64,000 nt of DNA, taken from positions 62,001-126,000 of the forward strand of contig NZ_CP107007.1 in assembly GCF_025725645.1 (NCBI RefSeq). Direction: 5' to 3'. The DNA is from Halomonas sp. GD1P12 (GTDB lineage: Bacteria; Pseudomonadota; Gammaproteobacteria; Pseudomonadales; Halomonadaceae). Both the position numbers and the translations under genes were made by a program. Shown here piece by piece: positions 53,088-63,152 of the stretch (position 1 is its first letter; each line of letters opens with the position of its first letter). A model generated the notes under the pieces. That model did no database searches and was not told the origin of the DNA. It saw only the letters and a list, made by a program, of their open reading frames with translations.

Positions 53088-53957
53088 GTGCTGATTGCCT
53101 TAGGTTATCTGGTGGTACTGCTGTCGGTATTCGGCGGGTATATGTTGGCGGGGGGAAGCCTTGGGCCGATCTATCAGCCTCTCGAGCTATTGATCATCGG
53201 GGGAGCTGGCGTGGGCGCGTTCATTGCGGCCAATAACGGCAAAGCGATCAAGGCGACGTTCAAGATACTGCCCCGGCTCAAGCGGGCCAAAAAGTATGAC
53301 AAGGCGCTCTACATGGAGCTCATGGCGCTGCAGTTCAAGATTCTGTCGAAGATTCGTCGCGAAGGGATGCTCGGCATCGAGCGCGATATCGACACGCCCG
53401 CAGAGAGTGCGCTGTTTCAGGAACACCCGACGGTGCTGGCCGACCCGCATATCATGAACTTTCTGACCGACTATCTGCGCCTGATGGTCAGCGGTGGCAT
53501 GGAGCCCATGGAAATCGATGAGCTGATGCTGCACGAAATCGAAGTGTTCGAGCAGGAAATGCACGTGCCGATCGATGCGATCAGCAAGGTGGGCGACGCC
53601 ATGCCGGCCTTCGGTATCGTGGCCGCGGTCATGGGCGTGGTCAAAGCGCTGACCTACGCCGATGCGAGCCCCGACGAGATGGGTGAAATGATCGCCCACG
53701 CGCTGGTCGGTACCTTTCTGGGCATTTTGATGGGCTACGGCTTCATTAGCCCGATCGCCAGCTACGCCGACCGTCAGGCCCGCGAGGCCGAGAAGATGCT
53801 TCAGTGTATTCGCGTAACGCTGTTGGCCAGCCTGCATGGCTACGCGCCGCAGTTGGCCGTGGAGTTTGGCCGCAAGGCGCTGCACACCGCCGAACGCCCG
53901 AGCTTTAGCGAGCTTGAAGAGTACGTCCGCGATGCCAAGAAGGGTGGCGCTGCATGA
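53088..53957 (+). CDS. motA: Flagellar stator protein MotA
   Basis: Proton-channel stator subunit, 289 residues with four membrane helices. LIALGYLVVLLSVFGGYMLAGG opens the protein as in E. coli. The cytoplasmic loop carries IRREGMLGIERDID, and GDAMPAFGIVAAVMGVVKAL holds the conserved Pro. GTG at 53088 is chosen because it matches the E. coli start and is eight bases from AAGGA; a GTG six bases upstream is too close. Confidence 0.95.
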   Translation: MLIALGYLVVLLSVFGGYMLAGGSLGPIYQPLELLIIGGAGVGAFIAANNGKAIKATFKILPRLKRAKKYDKALYMELMALQFKILSKIRREGMLGIERDIDTPAESALFQEHPTVLADPHIMNFLTDYLRLMVSGGMEPMEIDELMLHEIEVFEQEMHVPIDAISKVGDAMPAFGIVAAVMGVVKALTYADASPDEMGEMIAHALVGTFLGILMGYGFISPIASYADRQAREAEKMLQCIRVTLLASLHGYAPQLAVEFGRKALHTAERPSFSELEEYVRDAKKGGAA

Positions 53958-54871
53958 GTAAAGGGGCCGACAAGCGCCCGATCGTCATCCGGCGCAAAAA
54001 AGTGGTTCACGCCCACCACGGCGGTGCGTGGAAAATCGCTTTGGCAGATTTCATGACCGCGCTGATGGCGCTTTTTTTGGTGCTCTGGATTTTGAGCGTG
54101 GCCAGTGAAGAGCAGCGCCAGGGGGTAGCCGACTACTTTAGCGCGCCGCTGGCCACCGCGATCACCGGGGGCGATCGCTCCGGCAGCACCAACGTCATTC
54201 CCGGCGGCGGCCCTGACCCGACCCACACGGACGGCGAACGCGCGCGTATCGATACGCTCCAGCACACCCGCCCCAGCATGCAGGAGCGACGCTTTTTCGA
54301 GGATCTGCAGGCGCGTATCGAGCGCGCCATCGAGCAGGACCCGGAGCTTCGTCAGCTGCGCTCTCAGATGCGCTTCGACCTGACCCGAGAGGGGCTGCGT
54401 ATTCAGCTTCTGGATACCGACCAGCGGCCGATGTTCGAACTCGGCAGCGACCAGGTCGCCTCCTACATGCGAAGCCTTCTACGTACCATGGCGCCGCTTT
54501 TGAACGAATTGCCCAACGAGCTCAGCATCAGTGGCCATACCGACAGCGTGCCCTACGCCGGCGGCTATCGTGGCTACAGCAACTGGGAGCTCTCCAACGA
54601 CCGTGCCAACGCCTCGCGCCGCGAGCTCGTCGCGGGAGGGCTCGACCCGGACCAGCTTCTGCGCGTCTCCGGCTTTGCCGACCGCGTGCTGCTGCCGGAT
54701 ACCGACTCCGTCGACCCGCGTAACCGCCGGATCGAACTGGTCGTGCTGCTGCCCGAAATCGCCGAGGCGATCCGCAATCCGAGCATTTTGAGTCAGGGCG
54801 AGCCCGTGTCGAACGAAAATAGCCTCGAAGAGACTTTAGAAAATCTGCCGCAGGCCGATACAGCCCAATAA
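53954..54871 (+). CDS. motB: Flagellar stator protein MotB
   Basis: Peptidoglycan-anchored stator subunit, 305 residues. The N-terminal helix ALADFMTALMALFLVLWIL carries the ion-binding Asp32. The C-terminal OmpA-like domain has ISGHTDSVPY and WELSNDRANASRRELV. MotB rather than PomB similarity suggests H+ coupling even in a probable halophile; this is inference. It overlaps motA by 4 bp. Confidence 0.94.
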   Translation: MSKGADKRPIVIRRKKVVHAHHGGAWKIALADFMTALMALFLVLWILSVASEEQRQGVADYFSAPLATAITGGDRSGSTNVIPGGGPDPTHTDGERARIDTLQHTRPSMQERRFFEDLQARIERAIEQDPELRQLRSQMRFDLTREGLRIQLLDTDQRPMFELGSDQVASYMRSLLRTMAPLLNELPNELSISGHTDSVPYAGGYRGYSNWELSNDRANASRRELVAGGLDPDQLLRVSGFADRVLLPDTDSVDPRNRRIELVVLLPEIAEAIRNPSILSQGEPVSNENSLEETLENLPQADTAQ

Positions 54872-54915
54872 GCAAGGCTTGTCATAACAACTATGACGCT
54901 AATGTGGAGCAGTGC

Positions 54916-57006
54916 ATGGATATAGCGGATTTTTTTGACACCTTTTTCGAGGAGGCGGAAGAGCTCCTGGCGGACATGGAACAGCACCTGCTGGAGCTGG
55001 ATGTCGATGATCCGGATAGCGAGCAGCTAAACGCCATCTTTCGCGCCGCCCACTCGATCAAGGGCGGGGCGGGCACGTTCGGCTTTAGCGTGCTGCAGAA
55101 AACCACGCACATGCTGGAAAACCTGCTGGATTCTGCACGCAAGGGCGAGCTTTCGCTGCGAGCCGACCTCGTGGATACGTTTTTAGAGGCCAAGGACATC
55201 ATGCACGAACAGCTCAACGCCTACCGCAGCGAGTCAGAACCCGATCAGCAGGCTTTCGAGCGTATTTGCCAAACGCTTCAGCAAATCGCGCTCGAAGAGA
55301 TGGGCGAGCCGCTGGCGGTTGCGCCGGTCGTCGCCCCCGAACCCGCGACTGAACCCGTGCAGGCGCCGAGCGAGCCGGCCGCAAGCGGCCAGCTTCTCGT
55401 CGCGCTTTTGAACGTCAAGGAGAAGGATCGCACGCTGCTGGTCGAAGAGCTCGAGCAGCTCGGTGAGATCAAAAGCCAGTCTGGCGATGAGCAGCGCTTC
55501 GAGGTCGTGATGACGGCAAGCGTCAGCGCCGACGACATCGAGGCGGTGATGTGCTTCATCATCGAGCCCGAGCAGATCAGCATCAGCGCCGCCCCCACCA
55601 GTGCCGCCGCACCGGACAGCGCCGCCACCCCGGCGACGCCCCCGGCACCCAAGCCGTCGGCGCCGACTGAAAAGCCCGCAGCTGCGCCAGCTCCCGCCGC
55701 CAGTAAGCCGAATACGCCGAAAAGCGCCGGCGAAAAAGGCGGTGAGAAAGGCGGCAAGAAAGGCGCGTCGGAGTCGAGCTCGATTCGCGTGTCGGTAGAC
55801 AAGGTCGACCAGATCATCAACCTGGTGGGCGAGCTGATCATCACCCAGTCCATGCTCGATCAAACGGTGAGCGATTTAAGCGACCAGTCGGCGTCAAGCG
55901 GCTCGCTGCAAAACGGCATGAGTCTTCTGCAGCGCAACGCCCGCGATCTGCAGGAAGCGGTGATGTCGATCCGCATGATTCCCATGGAGTTCGTCTTTAG
56001 CCGTTTCCCGCGCGTGGTGCGCGACACCGCCGGCAAGCTGGGTAAAGAGATCGAGCTGATCACCGAAGGCAAATCCACCGAGCTCGACAAGAGCCTGGTC
56101 GAGCGGATCACCGACCCGCTGACCCACCTGGTGCGCAACAGCCTCGATCACGGGATCGAGATGCCCGACAAACGCGAAGCGCTGGGCAAACCCCGCCAGG
56201 GCAAGCTGACGCTGGCCGCGCGTCACCAGGGCGGCAACATTTTGATCGAAGTGAAGGACGACGGCGCCGGCATGGACCGCGAGCGCCTGCTCGCCAAGGC
56301 GCGGGAAAACGGCCTGAACGTCTCCGACACCATGTCGGATGAAGAGGTGTATCAGCTCATTTTCGCGCCGGGCTTCTCCACTGCCGCCGAGGTGACCGAT
56401 GTCTCCGGGCGTGGCGTCGGCATGGACGTGGTAAAGCGCAACATTCAGGGCATGGGCGGGCGCGTCGAGATCCAATCGAAGCTGGGTGAGGGCACCAATA
56501 CGCGGATCGTGCTGCCGCTGACGCTGGCGATTCTCGACGGTATGTCGATCAAGGTGGGCAGCGAAACCTTCATTCTGCCGCTTTCCACGGTGCTCGAGTC
56601 GCTTCAGCCCGCGAAAGGCGACATGTACGCCATGGCCGGTGACGATGTCGTGCTCAAGGTGCGCGACGAGTATCTGCCGGTGATCGCCATTCACGAAGCG
56701 CTCGACGTGGCGGACGCCATCACTGACCCGACCCGCAGTATCGCCGTGATCGTACAGGGCGAAGGCCGGCGCTATGCGCTGCTGGTCGACGAGCTGGTCG
56801 GTCAGCAGCAGGTGGTGGTCAAGAACCTGGAAGACAACTACCGCAAGGTGCCAGGCGTTTCCGCTGCCACGATTCTGGGCGACGGAAGCGTCGCGCTGAT
56901 TCTGGACATTACCGGGCTGCATCGCCTGAGCCGCGCCAAAAAGGAAGCGGGAAAGCCCGCTTACGCCCAACACCTCTCGTATGACAAGGAGATCGAACTG
57001 TCATGA
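54916..57006 (+). CDS. cheA: Chemotaxis histidine kinase CheA
   Basis: Receptor-coupled kinase, about 696 residues. P1: phospho-acceptor His46 in [17 protein letters not shown]2 (CheY/CheB-binding): about 155-220, ending [15 protein letters not shown] as in E. coli. A Pro/Ala then Gly/Lys-rich linker ([12 protein letters not shown]) follows. P3 dimerisation: about 295-360. P4 kinase has [19 protein letters not shown] and [11 protein letters not shown]5: CheW-like C-terminus. The ATG at 54916 has GGAG six bases upstream. Its stop overlaps cheW. Confidence 0.96.
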   Translation: MDIADFFDTFFEEAEELLADMEQHLLELDVDDPDSEQLNAIFRAAHSIKGGAGTFGFSVLQKTTHMLENLLDSARKGELSLRADLVDTFLEAKDIMHEQLNAYRSESEPDQQAFERICQTLQQIALEEMGEPLAVAPVVAPEPATEPVQAPSEPAASGQLLVALLNVKEKDRTLLVEELEQLGEIKSQSGDEQRFEVVMTASVSADDIEAVMCFIIEPEQISISAAPTSAAAPDSAATPATPPAPKPSAPTEKPAAAPAPAASKPNTPKSAGEKGGEKGGKKGASESSSIRVSVDKVDQIINLVGELIITQSMLDQTVSDLSDQSASSGSLQNGMSLLQRNARDLQEAVMSIRMIPMEFVFSRFPRVVRDTAGKLGKEIELITEGKSTELDKSLVERITDPLTHLVRNSLDHGIEMPDKREALGKPRQGKLTLAARHQGGNILIEVKDDGAGMDRERLLAKARENGLNVSDTMSDEEVYQLIFAPGFSTAAEVTDVSGRGVGMDVVKRNIQGMGGRVEIQSKLGEGTNTRIVLPLTLAILDGMSIKVGSETFILPLSTVLESLQPAKGDMYAMAGDDVVLKVRDEYLPVIAIHEALDVADAITDPTRSIAVIVQGEGRRYALLVDELVGQQQVVVKNLEDNYRKVPGVSAATILGDGSVALILDITGLHRLSRAKKEAGKPAYAQHLSYDKEIELS

Positions 57007-57503
57007 CCCAAGCCAATAGTGATGCGGTGCTGGCCGCCGCCGAAGCGGACAACAGCGAATTTCTGGTGTTCTCGCTAGGCGAGGAAGAGTACGCCATCGA
57101 CATCCTGAAGGTTCAGGAGATCCGCGGTTACGAAAACGTCACCCGCATCGCCAACGCGCCGGACTTCATCAAGGGCGTGACCAATTTGCGCGGTGTGATC
57201 GTGCCGATCGTCGATCTGCGCATCAAGTTTCATCTCGATAACGTCGAGTACGGCGGCCAGACGGTGGTCATCGTCGTCAACGTGGCCGATCGCGTGGTGG
57301 GCATCGTGGTGGACGGCGTGTCGGACGTGATGACGCTGACGCCGGATCAGATCAAGCCGGCACCGGAGTTCGGCGTCACGCTCTCCTCGGATTTCTTGAG
57401 CGGGCTTGGCAGCCTCGAGGATCGCATGCTGGTGCTGGTGGACATCGACAAGCTTTTGACCAGCGAAGAGATGGCACTGGTCGATACTACCCGTCACGCC
57501 TGA
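57003..57503 (+). CDS. cheW: Chemotaxis coupling protein CheW
   Basis: Links CheA to receptors, 166 residues. [26 protein letters not shown] and [19 protein letters not shown] are the canonical SH3-like segments. It overlaps cheA by 4 bp and is translationally coupled to it. Confidence 0.96.
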   Translation: MTQANSDAVLAAAEADNSEFLVFSLGEEEYAIDILKVQEIRGYENVTRIANAPDFIKGVTNLRGVIVPIVDLRIKFHLDNVEYGGQTVVIVVNVADRVVGIVVDGVSDVMTLTPDQIKPAPEFGVTLSSDFLSGLGSLEDRMLVLVDIDKLLTSEEMALVDTTRHA

Positions 57504-57593
57504 TAACCGCCGGCGCGAGAGCGCTCGGTCACGACCTGGATATTGAAAGCGCCGACGCGGCGAGTGCTGCGGGCGTAAAAGGGGCGACTGTCG

Positions 57594-58877
57594 ATGCATA
57601 CCCTGTTGAGCAACATGACCGTTCGGCTGAGCTGGACGCTGGTGCTGGTCACCTTTTCCGCTCTGACCGTTGCCGCCTGTGCCACCGGGCTCTACGCGCT
57701 GGATAAAAGCGGTGTGCTGGTGGCCAGCGCGGCCGATAGCGCCGCTCAACAGCGTTTCGACGCCTTCGCCGACCTTGCGCGCTGGGCCCTGATCGCCATT
57801 TTGGTGATCACGGCGCTGACCGTGGCGGTCGTGGCCTGGGGCGTGAGCGCCAACGTGTTGCGCCCGCTGAGCCGTTTGGTGGGCTACTTCGAACGCATGG
57901 CCGAGGGCGATTTGAACCAGTCGATCACCGCGCCCGGCAATAACGAAATCGGGCGGCTCTATCTCGCCATGGCGGCAATGCAAGGGTCGCTTTCGCAAAC
58001 CGTGGGGGTGGTGCGCCGAAGCGGGGTGCTCATTGTCGAGCGTGCCCACGACATCGCCAGCAGCAACGGTGACCTGTCCGCGCGCACCGAGCAGCAGGCC
58101 TCGTCGCTCGAGGAGACCGCCTCCAGCATGGAGGAGCTCGCCTCGACGGTGAACCACAACGCGGACAACGCCCGCCAGGCCAGTAAGCTTGCCAGCGACG
58201 CCACGCTCACCGCGCGTCAAAGCGGCGAGGAGGTGAGCCGCATCGTCGAGACCATGGAAGAGATCAGCTCGAGCTCGCATCGAGTGGCCGACATTATCAC
58301 GCTCATCGACACCATCGCCTTTCAAACCAACATTCTGGCGCTCAACGCCTCCGTCGAGGCGGCGCGCGCCGGCGAGCATGGCCGCGGTTTCGCCGTGGTC
58401 GCCCAGGAAGTGCGTAGCCTGGCCAGCCGCTCCGCCTCTGCCGCCCAGGAGATCCGCACGTTGATCGATACCTCGCTTGCCAAGGTGGACAGCGGCACAG
58501 CGCGGGTCAATCAGGCCGGGCAGACCATGCAGGGGCTGGTCAGCGCAGTGCAACGGGTGAGCGACATCATGGACGAAATCGCATCGGCCTCGTCTGAACA
58601 GAGCAATGGGATCGGCCAGGTCAACCAGGCGGTGACTCAAATGGACGACGTCGTGCAGCAAAACGCACGGCTCGTGCAGCAGGCCGCCGAACGCGCAAGG
58701 GAGCTCGAAGGCGATGCGGCGCGCCTGCGTGACGCGGTCGAGCGCTTCAAGGTCGCCGGGGGAGCGACTCAAGGCGCGTCGGCGCCGGTAGCCAGGCCGG
58801 CGCTGCCCGCCGCGCCCGTCGAGCGCGCCAGGCCGGTACGCTCGGCGCCGGCCGTCGAAGAGTGGGAGGCGTTTTAA
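57594..58877 (+). CDS. Methyl-accepting chemotaxis protein with minimal periplasmic domain
   Basis: 427 residues. TM1 is about 13-34 and TM2 about 64-84, leaving only some 30 periplasmic residues, far less than the roughly 150 of Tar/Tsr. A HAMP domain (84-137) and a complete signalling domain follow, including the hairpin tip [35 protein letters not shown]. The C-terminus EEWEAF is an xWxxF-type tether for CheR/CheB. It may sense through the membrane or HAMP, or depend on other receptors in mixed arrays. Confidence 0.92.
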   Translation: MHTLLSNMTVRLSWTLVLVTFSALTVAACATGLYALDKSGVLVASAADSAAQQRFDAFADLARWALIAILVITALTVAVVAWGVSANVLRPLSRLVGYFERMAEGDLNQSITAPGNNEIGRLYLAMAAMQGSLSQTVGVVRRSGVLIVERAHDIASSNGDLSARTEQQASSLEETASSMEELASTVNHNADNARQASKLASDATLTARQSGEEVSRIVETMEEISSSSHRVADIITLIDTIAFQTNILALNASVEAARAGEHGRGFAVVAQEVRSLASRSASAAQEIRTLIDTSLAKVDSGTARVNQAGQTMQGLVSAVQRVSDIMDEIASASSEQSNGIGQVNQAVTQMDDVVQQNARLVQQAAERARELEGDAARLRDAVERFKVAGGATQGASAPVARPALPAAPVERARPVRSAPAVEEWEAF

Positions 58878-58973
58878 ACCGGCATCGTTCGGGCCGTCAT
58901 CAGTACCCCTGGAGAACACGGTTTCGCCGTGCTCTGCATCGGGATCATTTTCAAAAAAAGAACAAGGTAGAGC

Positions 58974-61136
58974 ATGCGCAATAACCAACCCGTCACGCAG
59001 CGCGAAATCGAACTGGGAAGCGACGATTTTCTGGTCTCGCGAACGGATCTTGAGGGCAACATTACTTATGCCAACCCGGCGTTCGTCGCGATCAGCGGCT
59101 ATACGCGCGATGAGCTGATCGGCGCGCCGCACAACATCATTCGCCACCCGGACATGCCGCCGGTGGCGTTCAAGGATCTGTGGCAAACCGCCAGAGCGCA
59201 AAAGACCTGGCGTGGGCTGGTCAAGAACCGCTGCAAAAACGGCGATCACTACTGGGTCGAGGCCAGCGTCACGCCGATCATCGAAAACGACGAGGTGGTG
59301 GGCTACACCTCGGTGCGCATCCAGGCGAGCCGCGAGGCGATCGACCGCGCCCAGCGCGTTTACGCCGAGGTCAACGCCGGGGGGGGCAAGGCGATCTATC
59401 TCGACAAGGGCCGTATTCGCCGGCGCGGCGCGCTCCAGCGGCTAAAGCGCCTGCGTCTGACGACCATTCGCGCAAAGCTCGTCGGCATGGTGGTGATCGG
59501 CAGCGCGCTGTTGCTGTTGGGCGGCGGGCTTGGGCTTTTTGGTATCAACGCCGCCGGCGATCGGCTGACGCAGCTTCATCAAAACGGTTTGCGTGACGTC
59601 ATTCGCTTGCAGCAGATCGACCAGGGCATTGCGCTGACGCGCCAGTCGCTGGTCGAGTCCGATCGGATGGAGCTGGTCGATCGCCGCTTCGATATCGGTG
59701 ATGAGATCACTCAGCGTGCCGAGGAGATCAGTGCGACCTGGCAGGCCTTTTTCGATCGAGAGGAGAACGCGACCGGGCTTGCCACCGAGTTCGATGCGCA
59801 GCTTGAAACGTTTTTCGAAGGCGGCGTGACGAGCGCCGTTCAGGTACTGCAGTCCGACGACGCGCTGGACGTGTTTACCCAGCTGGGCGATATCACCACC
59901 CAAATCAACGAAGAAGGGCGGGCGCTGTCGCTGATGGTGAACGAGCTGATCGGTCAGGAGCAGCGCGCCGCCGAGGCGATGGCCGCCGACGGCGAACGGG
60001 CGCAGGCGAGCATGCTGACCACCCAGGCCATCGTCATGGTCGTTGGGCTGCTTGCACTGATTCTGCTGGGTGTCATGATTCTGCGCTCGATCGTCAGGCC
60101 GCTCAATGATGCCTCGCGCTTCACCCTGCAAATCGCCGGCGGCAACCTCGCAGCCCGCGCGCCCTCGACGCGGCGCGACGAGATCGGCCACCTGCTGGGC
60201 TCGCTGAACACCATGCGCAAGAGCCTTGGCAGCATCATCGGCGATGTCAAGGAGGGGATCGACGTGGTCACGCCGGCGGCGCGCAATATCGCCAGCGGCA
60301 ATGAAGAGCTCTCGGCGCGCACCGAACAGCAGGCGGCGTCGCTGGCTCAAACCGCCTCCAGCATGGAGCAGATGACCGCGACCGTACGGCAAAACAGCGA
60401 CAACGCTCAAAAAGCGCGCCGTCTGGCCGATAACAATGCCGAGCGGGTCAGTCAAACCGGCGACCTGATGACCGAGCTTGTCAGCAACATGCAGCGCATT
60501 ACGCAAAGCTCGCAAAAGATGACCGACATCATCGATGTCATCGACGGTATCGCGTTTCAGACCAACATTCTGGCGCTGAATGCTTCCGTGGAGGCGGCGC
60601 GGGCCGGCGAGCACGGTCGCGGTTTCGCCGTGGTGGCCGAAGAGGTGAGAAATCTCGCCGGCCGTTCGTCCGCCGCCGCTCAGGAAATTCGCGGTCTGAT
60701 CGACAGCTCGCACCAGGATGTCACCACCGGCGCCTCGCTGGTCGAGCAGGCCGAAGGTGCGATCAACGAGGTGGTCGACGCCGCGCGCAGCGTGACCGAC
60801 ATCATGCACCAGATTTCGTCGGCATCAGAAGAGCAGAGCAGCGGCATCAGTGAGGTCAACCAGTCGGTGACCGAAATGGATCAGGCCACGCAGCAAAACG
60901 CCGAGCGTGTGCAGCAAACGGCGCAGGCCGCTCTTGCGCTCGAGCACCAGGCAAGCCTTCTGTCGATGTCGGTCGAGGCGTTTCGACTGCAGCGGCAAAC
61001 CCAACAAGCCCACGCGAGCGCGACTTATAAGACGCCTTCGCCGACGCTTTCCACCGGGAAGTCATCTTCCCTACCGCCGGCTGCCAGCCCCGCTAAGCGG
61101 CAGGTCGCGGTTGCAGAGGAGTGGCAGGAATTTTGA
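58974..61136 (+). CDS. Aer-like PAS-containing chemoreceptor
   Basis: 720 residues. The N-terminal PAS domain (about 15-120) is strikingly Aer-like ([51 protein letters not shown]), implying FAD and redox/oxygen sensing. Unlike E. coli Aer, TM1 (168-191) and TM2 (351-373) are separated by about 160 residues, a helical periplasmic domain. HAMP, a full methylated signalling domain and a C-terminal EEWQEF tether follow. AAGG precedes the ATG. Confidence 0.92.
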   Translation: MRNNQPVTQREIELGSDDFLVSRTDLEGNITYANPAFVAISGYTRDELIGAPHNIIRHPDMPPVAFKDLWQTARAQKTWRGLVKNRCKNGDHYWVEASVTPIIENDEVVGYTSVRIQASREAIDRAQRVYAEVNAGGGKAIYLDKGRIRRRGALQRLKRLRLTTIRAKLVGMVVIGSALLLLGGGLGLFGINAAGDRLTQLHQNGLRDVIRLQQIDQGIALTRQSLVESDRMELVDRRFDIGDEITQRAEEISATWQAFFDREENATGLATEFDAQLETFFEGGVTSAVQVLQSDDALDVFTQLGDITTQINEEGRALSLMVNELIGQEQRAAEAMAADGERAQASMLTTQAIVMVVGLLALILLGVMILRSIVRPLNDASRFTLQIAGGNLAARAPSTRRDEIGHLLGSLNTMRKSLGSIIGDVKEGIDVVTPAARNIASGNEELSARTEQQAASLAQTASSMEQMTATVRQNSDNAQKARRLADNNAERVSQTGDLMTELVSNMQRITQSSQKMTDIIDVIDGIAFQTNILALNASVEAARAGEHGRGFAVVAEEVRNLAGRSSAAAQEIRGLIDSSHQDVTTGASLVEQAEGAINEVVDAARSVTDIMHQISSASEEQSSGISEVNQSVTEMDQATQQNAERVQQTAQAALALEHQASLLSMSVEAFRLQRQTQQAHASATYKTPSPTLSTGKSSSLPPAASPAKRQVAVAEEWQEF

Positions 61137-62005
61137 ACGAATCATGCGTTGAGTCGGGAGAAAAAAGCCCCTGGACGACGGGCGGTCAGGTCGAGCGCGA
61201 CCTGATTCTCACGGACGCCGACTTTTTGCGCGTTAGGGAGCTGATCTATCAGCGGGCCGGCATCGTGCTGGCCGAACACAAGCGGGAGATGGTTTATAGC
61301 CGGCTGGCACGGCGACTGCGTCATCACGGCCTGACGCGCTTCACCGATTACCTGTCGCGCCTCGAGCGTCAGCCGGACGCGAGTGAGTGGGAGGCGTTCA
61401 CCAACGCGCTCACGACCAACCTGACCGCGTTCTTTCGTGAGGCGCACCATTTTCCGCTGCTGGCCCAGCACCTGAAGGACCGCACCGGCCCCGTCACCAT
61501 CTGGTGCGCGGCGGCCTCCACCGGTGAGGAGCCCTACTCGATCGCCATGACGCTGCTGGAAGTGCTCGGTTCCCGGGTGTCGAACGCCAAGGTGATCGCC
61601 ACTGATATCGACACCGATGCGCTGGCGAAGGCGCGCGCGGGGATCTACCCCCAGGAGCAGGTGCGCAAGCTCGACGAAGCGCGCGTAAAGCGCTTTTTCC
61701 AGAAGGGAACGGGCAGCCACGAGGGCCTTGCCCGGGTGCGCCCGGAAGTGGCGGCGCTGGTGGAGTTTCAGCCGCTCAACTTGCTGGCGCCCTCCTGGTC
61801 GGTAAAGGGGCCTTTTGACGCCATTTTTTGTCGCAACATCATGATCTATTTCGATAAAGAGACACAGTCCCGAATTTTGGCCCGCTTCGCCCCGGTGATT
61901 AAAAGCGACGGTCTGTTGTTCGCCGGCCACTCGGAGAATTTTTCCTACATCAGCGACGCCTTCAAGCTGCGTGGCCAAACGGTCTACACCCGGGCCGTGC
62001 GGTGA
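61133..62005 (+). CDS. cheR: Chemoreceptor methyltransferase CheR
   Basis: Methylates receptor glutamates using SAM; about 290 residues. Near-identical blocks to E. coli: [68 protein letters not shown] (SAM site) and [17 protein letters not shown] at 61133, overlapping the previous stop, fits best; a GTG at 61121 directly abuts the AGGAG and would add four residues. The beta-subdomain that docks on receptor pentapeptides is present. Confidence 0.93.
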   Translation: MNESCVESGEKSPWTTGGQVERDLILTDADFLRVRELIYQRAGIVLAEHKREMVYSRLARRLRHHGLTRFTDYLSRLERQPDASEWEAFTNALTTNLTAFFREAHHFPLLAQHLKDRTGPVTIWCAAASTGEEPYSIAMTLLEVLGSRVSNAKVIATDIDTDALAKARAGIYPQEQVRKLDEARVKRFFQKGTGSHEGLARVRPEVAALVEFQPLNLLAPSWSVKGPFDAIFCRNIMIYFDKETQSRILARFAPVIKSDGLLFAGHSENFSYISDAFKLRGQTVYTRAVR

Positions 62006-62068
62006 GCGCCGAGCCGAGACCCTGCTGGAAAGGCGTGTAGCGATGAATTCACTAACAGGAGGCGGACC

Positions 62069-63127
62069 TTGAGTACTGCCAAAATCAAAGTGCTGTGCGT
62101 CGACGACTCGGCGCTGATCCGTGATCTGCTCACCACGATCATCAACGAACAGCCGGATATGCAGGTGGTCGCCACCGCCCCGGACCCACTCGTGGCTCGC
62201 GATTTGATCAAGCAGCACAATCCGGACGTGCTGACCCTCGATGTCGAAATGCCGCGCATGGACGGGCTCGATTTTCTCGACCGGCTGATGCGCTTGCGCC
62301 CAATGCCGGTGCTAATGGTGTCGTCGCTGACCCAAAGCGGCTCGGAAATCACCCTGCGCGCGCTGGAGCTTGGGGCGCTTGATTTCGTCGCCAAACCGAG
62401 CATCGGGGTGCGCAGCGGCATGATGGAGTACGCCAACGAAATCGCCGAAAAGATTCGCGCCGCCGCGCGCTCGCGCCCGCGTCAGGCGCGTAAGCCCACG
62501 TCGGCGCCGGCGGCGCTGAGCGCGCCAATGATCACCAGCGAAAAGCTGATCATCATCGGCGCCTCGACCGGTGGCACCGAAGCGATTCGCGCCGTGCTCG
62601 AGCCGCTACCCGCCAATTCACCGGCCATTTTGATTACCCAGCACATGCCCGGCGGCTTTACCCGGTCGTTTGCCGAGCGCCTGAACAGACTTTGCCGTAT
62701 CACCGTGAAGGAAGCCTCGGAAGGCGAGCGCGTGCTTCCCGGGCACGCCTATATCGCCCCCGGCGGCCAGCATTTGGAACTGGCCCGCAGCGGTGCCAAC
62801 TACGTGGTGCGCCTGCACGATGGCGAGCCGGTCAACCGACACCGCCCCTCGGTCGACGTACTGTTTGACTCCGCCTCGAAGTATGCCGGCAAGAACGCCA
62901 TCGGCGTCATTTTGACCGGCATGGGCAAGGATGGAGCCAACGGGCTTTTGAAGATGCGCCAGGCCGGCGCACCGACGATCGCCCAAAACGAGCAGAGCTG
63001 CGTGGTGTTCGGTATGCCCCGCGAAGCGATTGCAGTAGGCGGCGCCTGTGAGGTGCTGGCGCTGGATGACATTCCTGAACGTCTCATGGCGCTGGTGGCA
63101 GCGTCCGGTCGCGCGCAGCGGGTATAA
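62069..63127 (+). CDS. cheB: Chemotaxis methylesterase/deamidase CheB
   Basis: Receiver-controlled esterase, 352 residues. Receiver Asp58 lies in [12 protein letters not shown]. The catalytic triad lies in GASTGGTEA (Ser), [12 protein letters not shown] (His) and [10 protein letters not shown] (Asp). The start is TTG at 62069, supported by a perfect AGGAGG six bases upstream. It reverses CheR methylation and restores receptor sensitivity. Confidence 0.95.
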   Translation: MSTAKIKVLCVDDSALIRDLLTTIINEQPDMQVVATAPDPLVARDLIKQHNPDVLTLDVEMPRMDGLDFLDRLMRLRPMPVLMVSSLTQSGSEITLRALELGALDFVAKPSIGVRSGMMEYANEIAEKIRAAARSRPRQARKPTSAPAALSAPMITSEKLIIIGASTGGTEAIRAVLEPLPANSPAILITQHMPGGFTRSFAERLNRLCRITVKEASEGERVLPGHAYIAPGGQHLELARSGANYVVRLHDGEPVNRHRPSVDVLFDSASKYAGKNAIGVILTGMGKDGANGLLKMRQAGAPTIAQNEQSCVVFGMPREAIAVGGACEVLALDDIPERLMALVAASGRAQRV

Positions 63128-63152
63128 CTTTATATAAGGGGGTTGATAGGTC

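Noticed and set aside
57075..59249. A 724-codon open frame antisense to cheW and the receptor genes
   Set aside because: It shadows strongly conserved cheW/MCP coding sequence in GC-rich DNA, has His/Arg-rich composition, and no recognisable domain.
59442..60809. A 455-codon open frame antisense to the Aer-like receptor
   Set aside because: Same antisense effect as over the neighbouring receptor; no family motifs or ribosome site.
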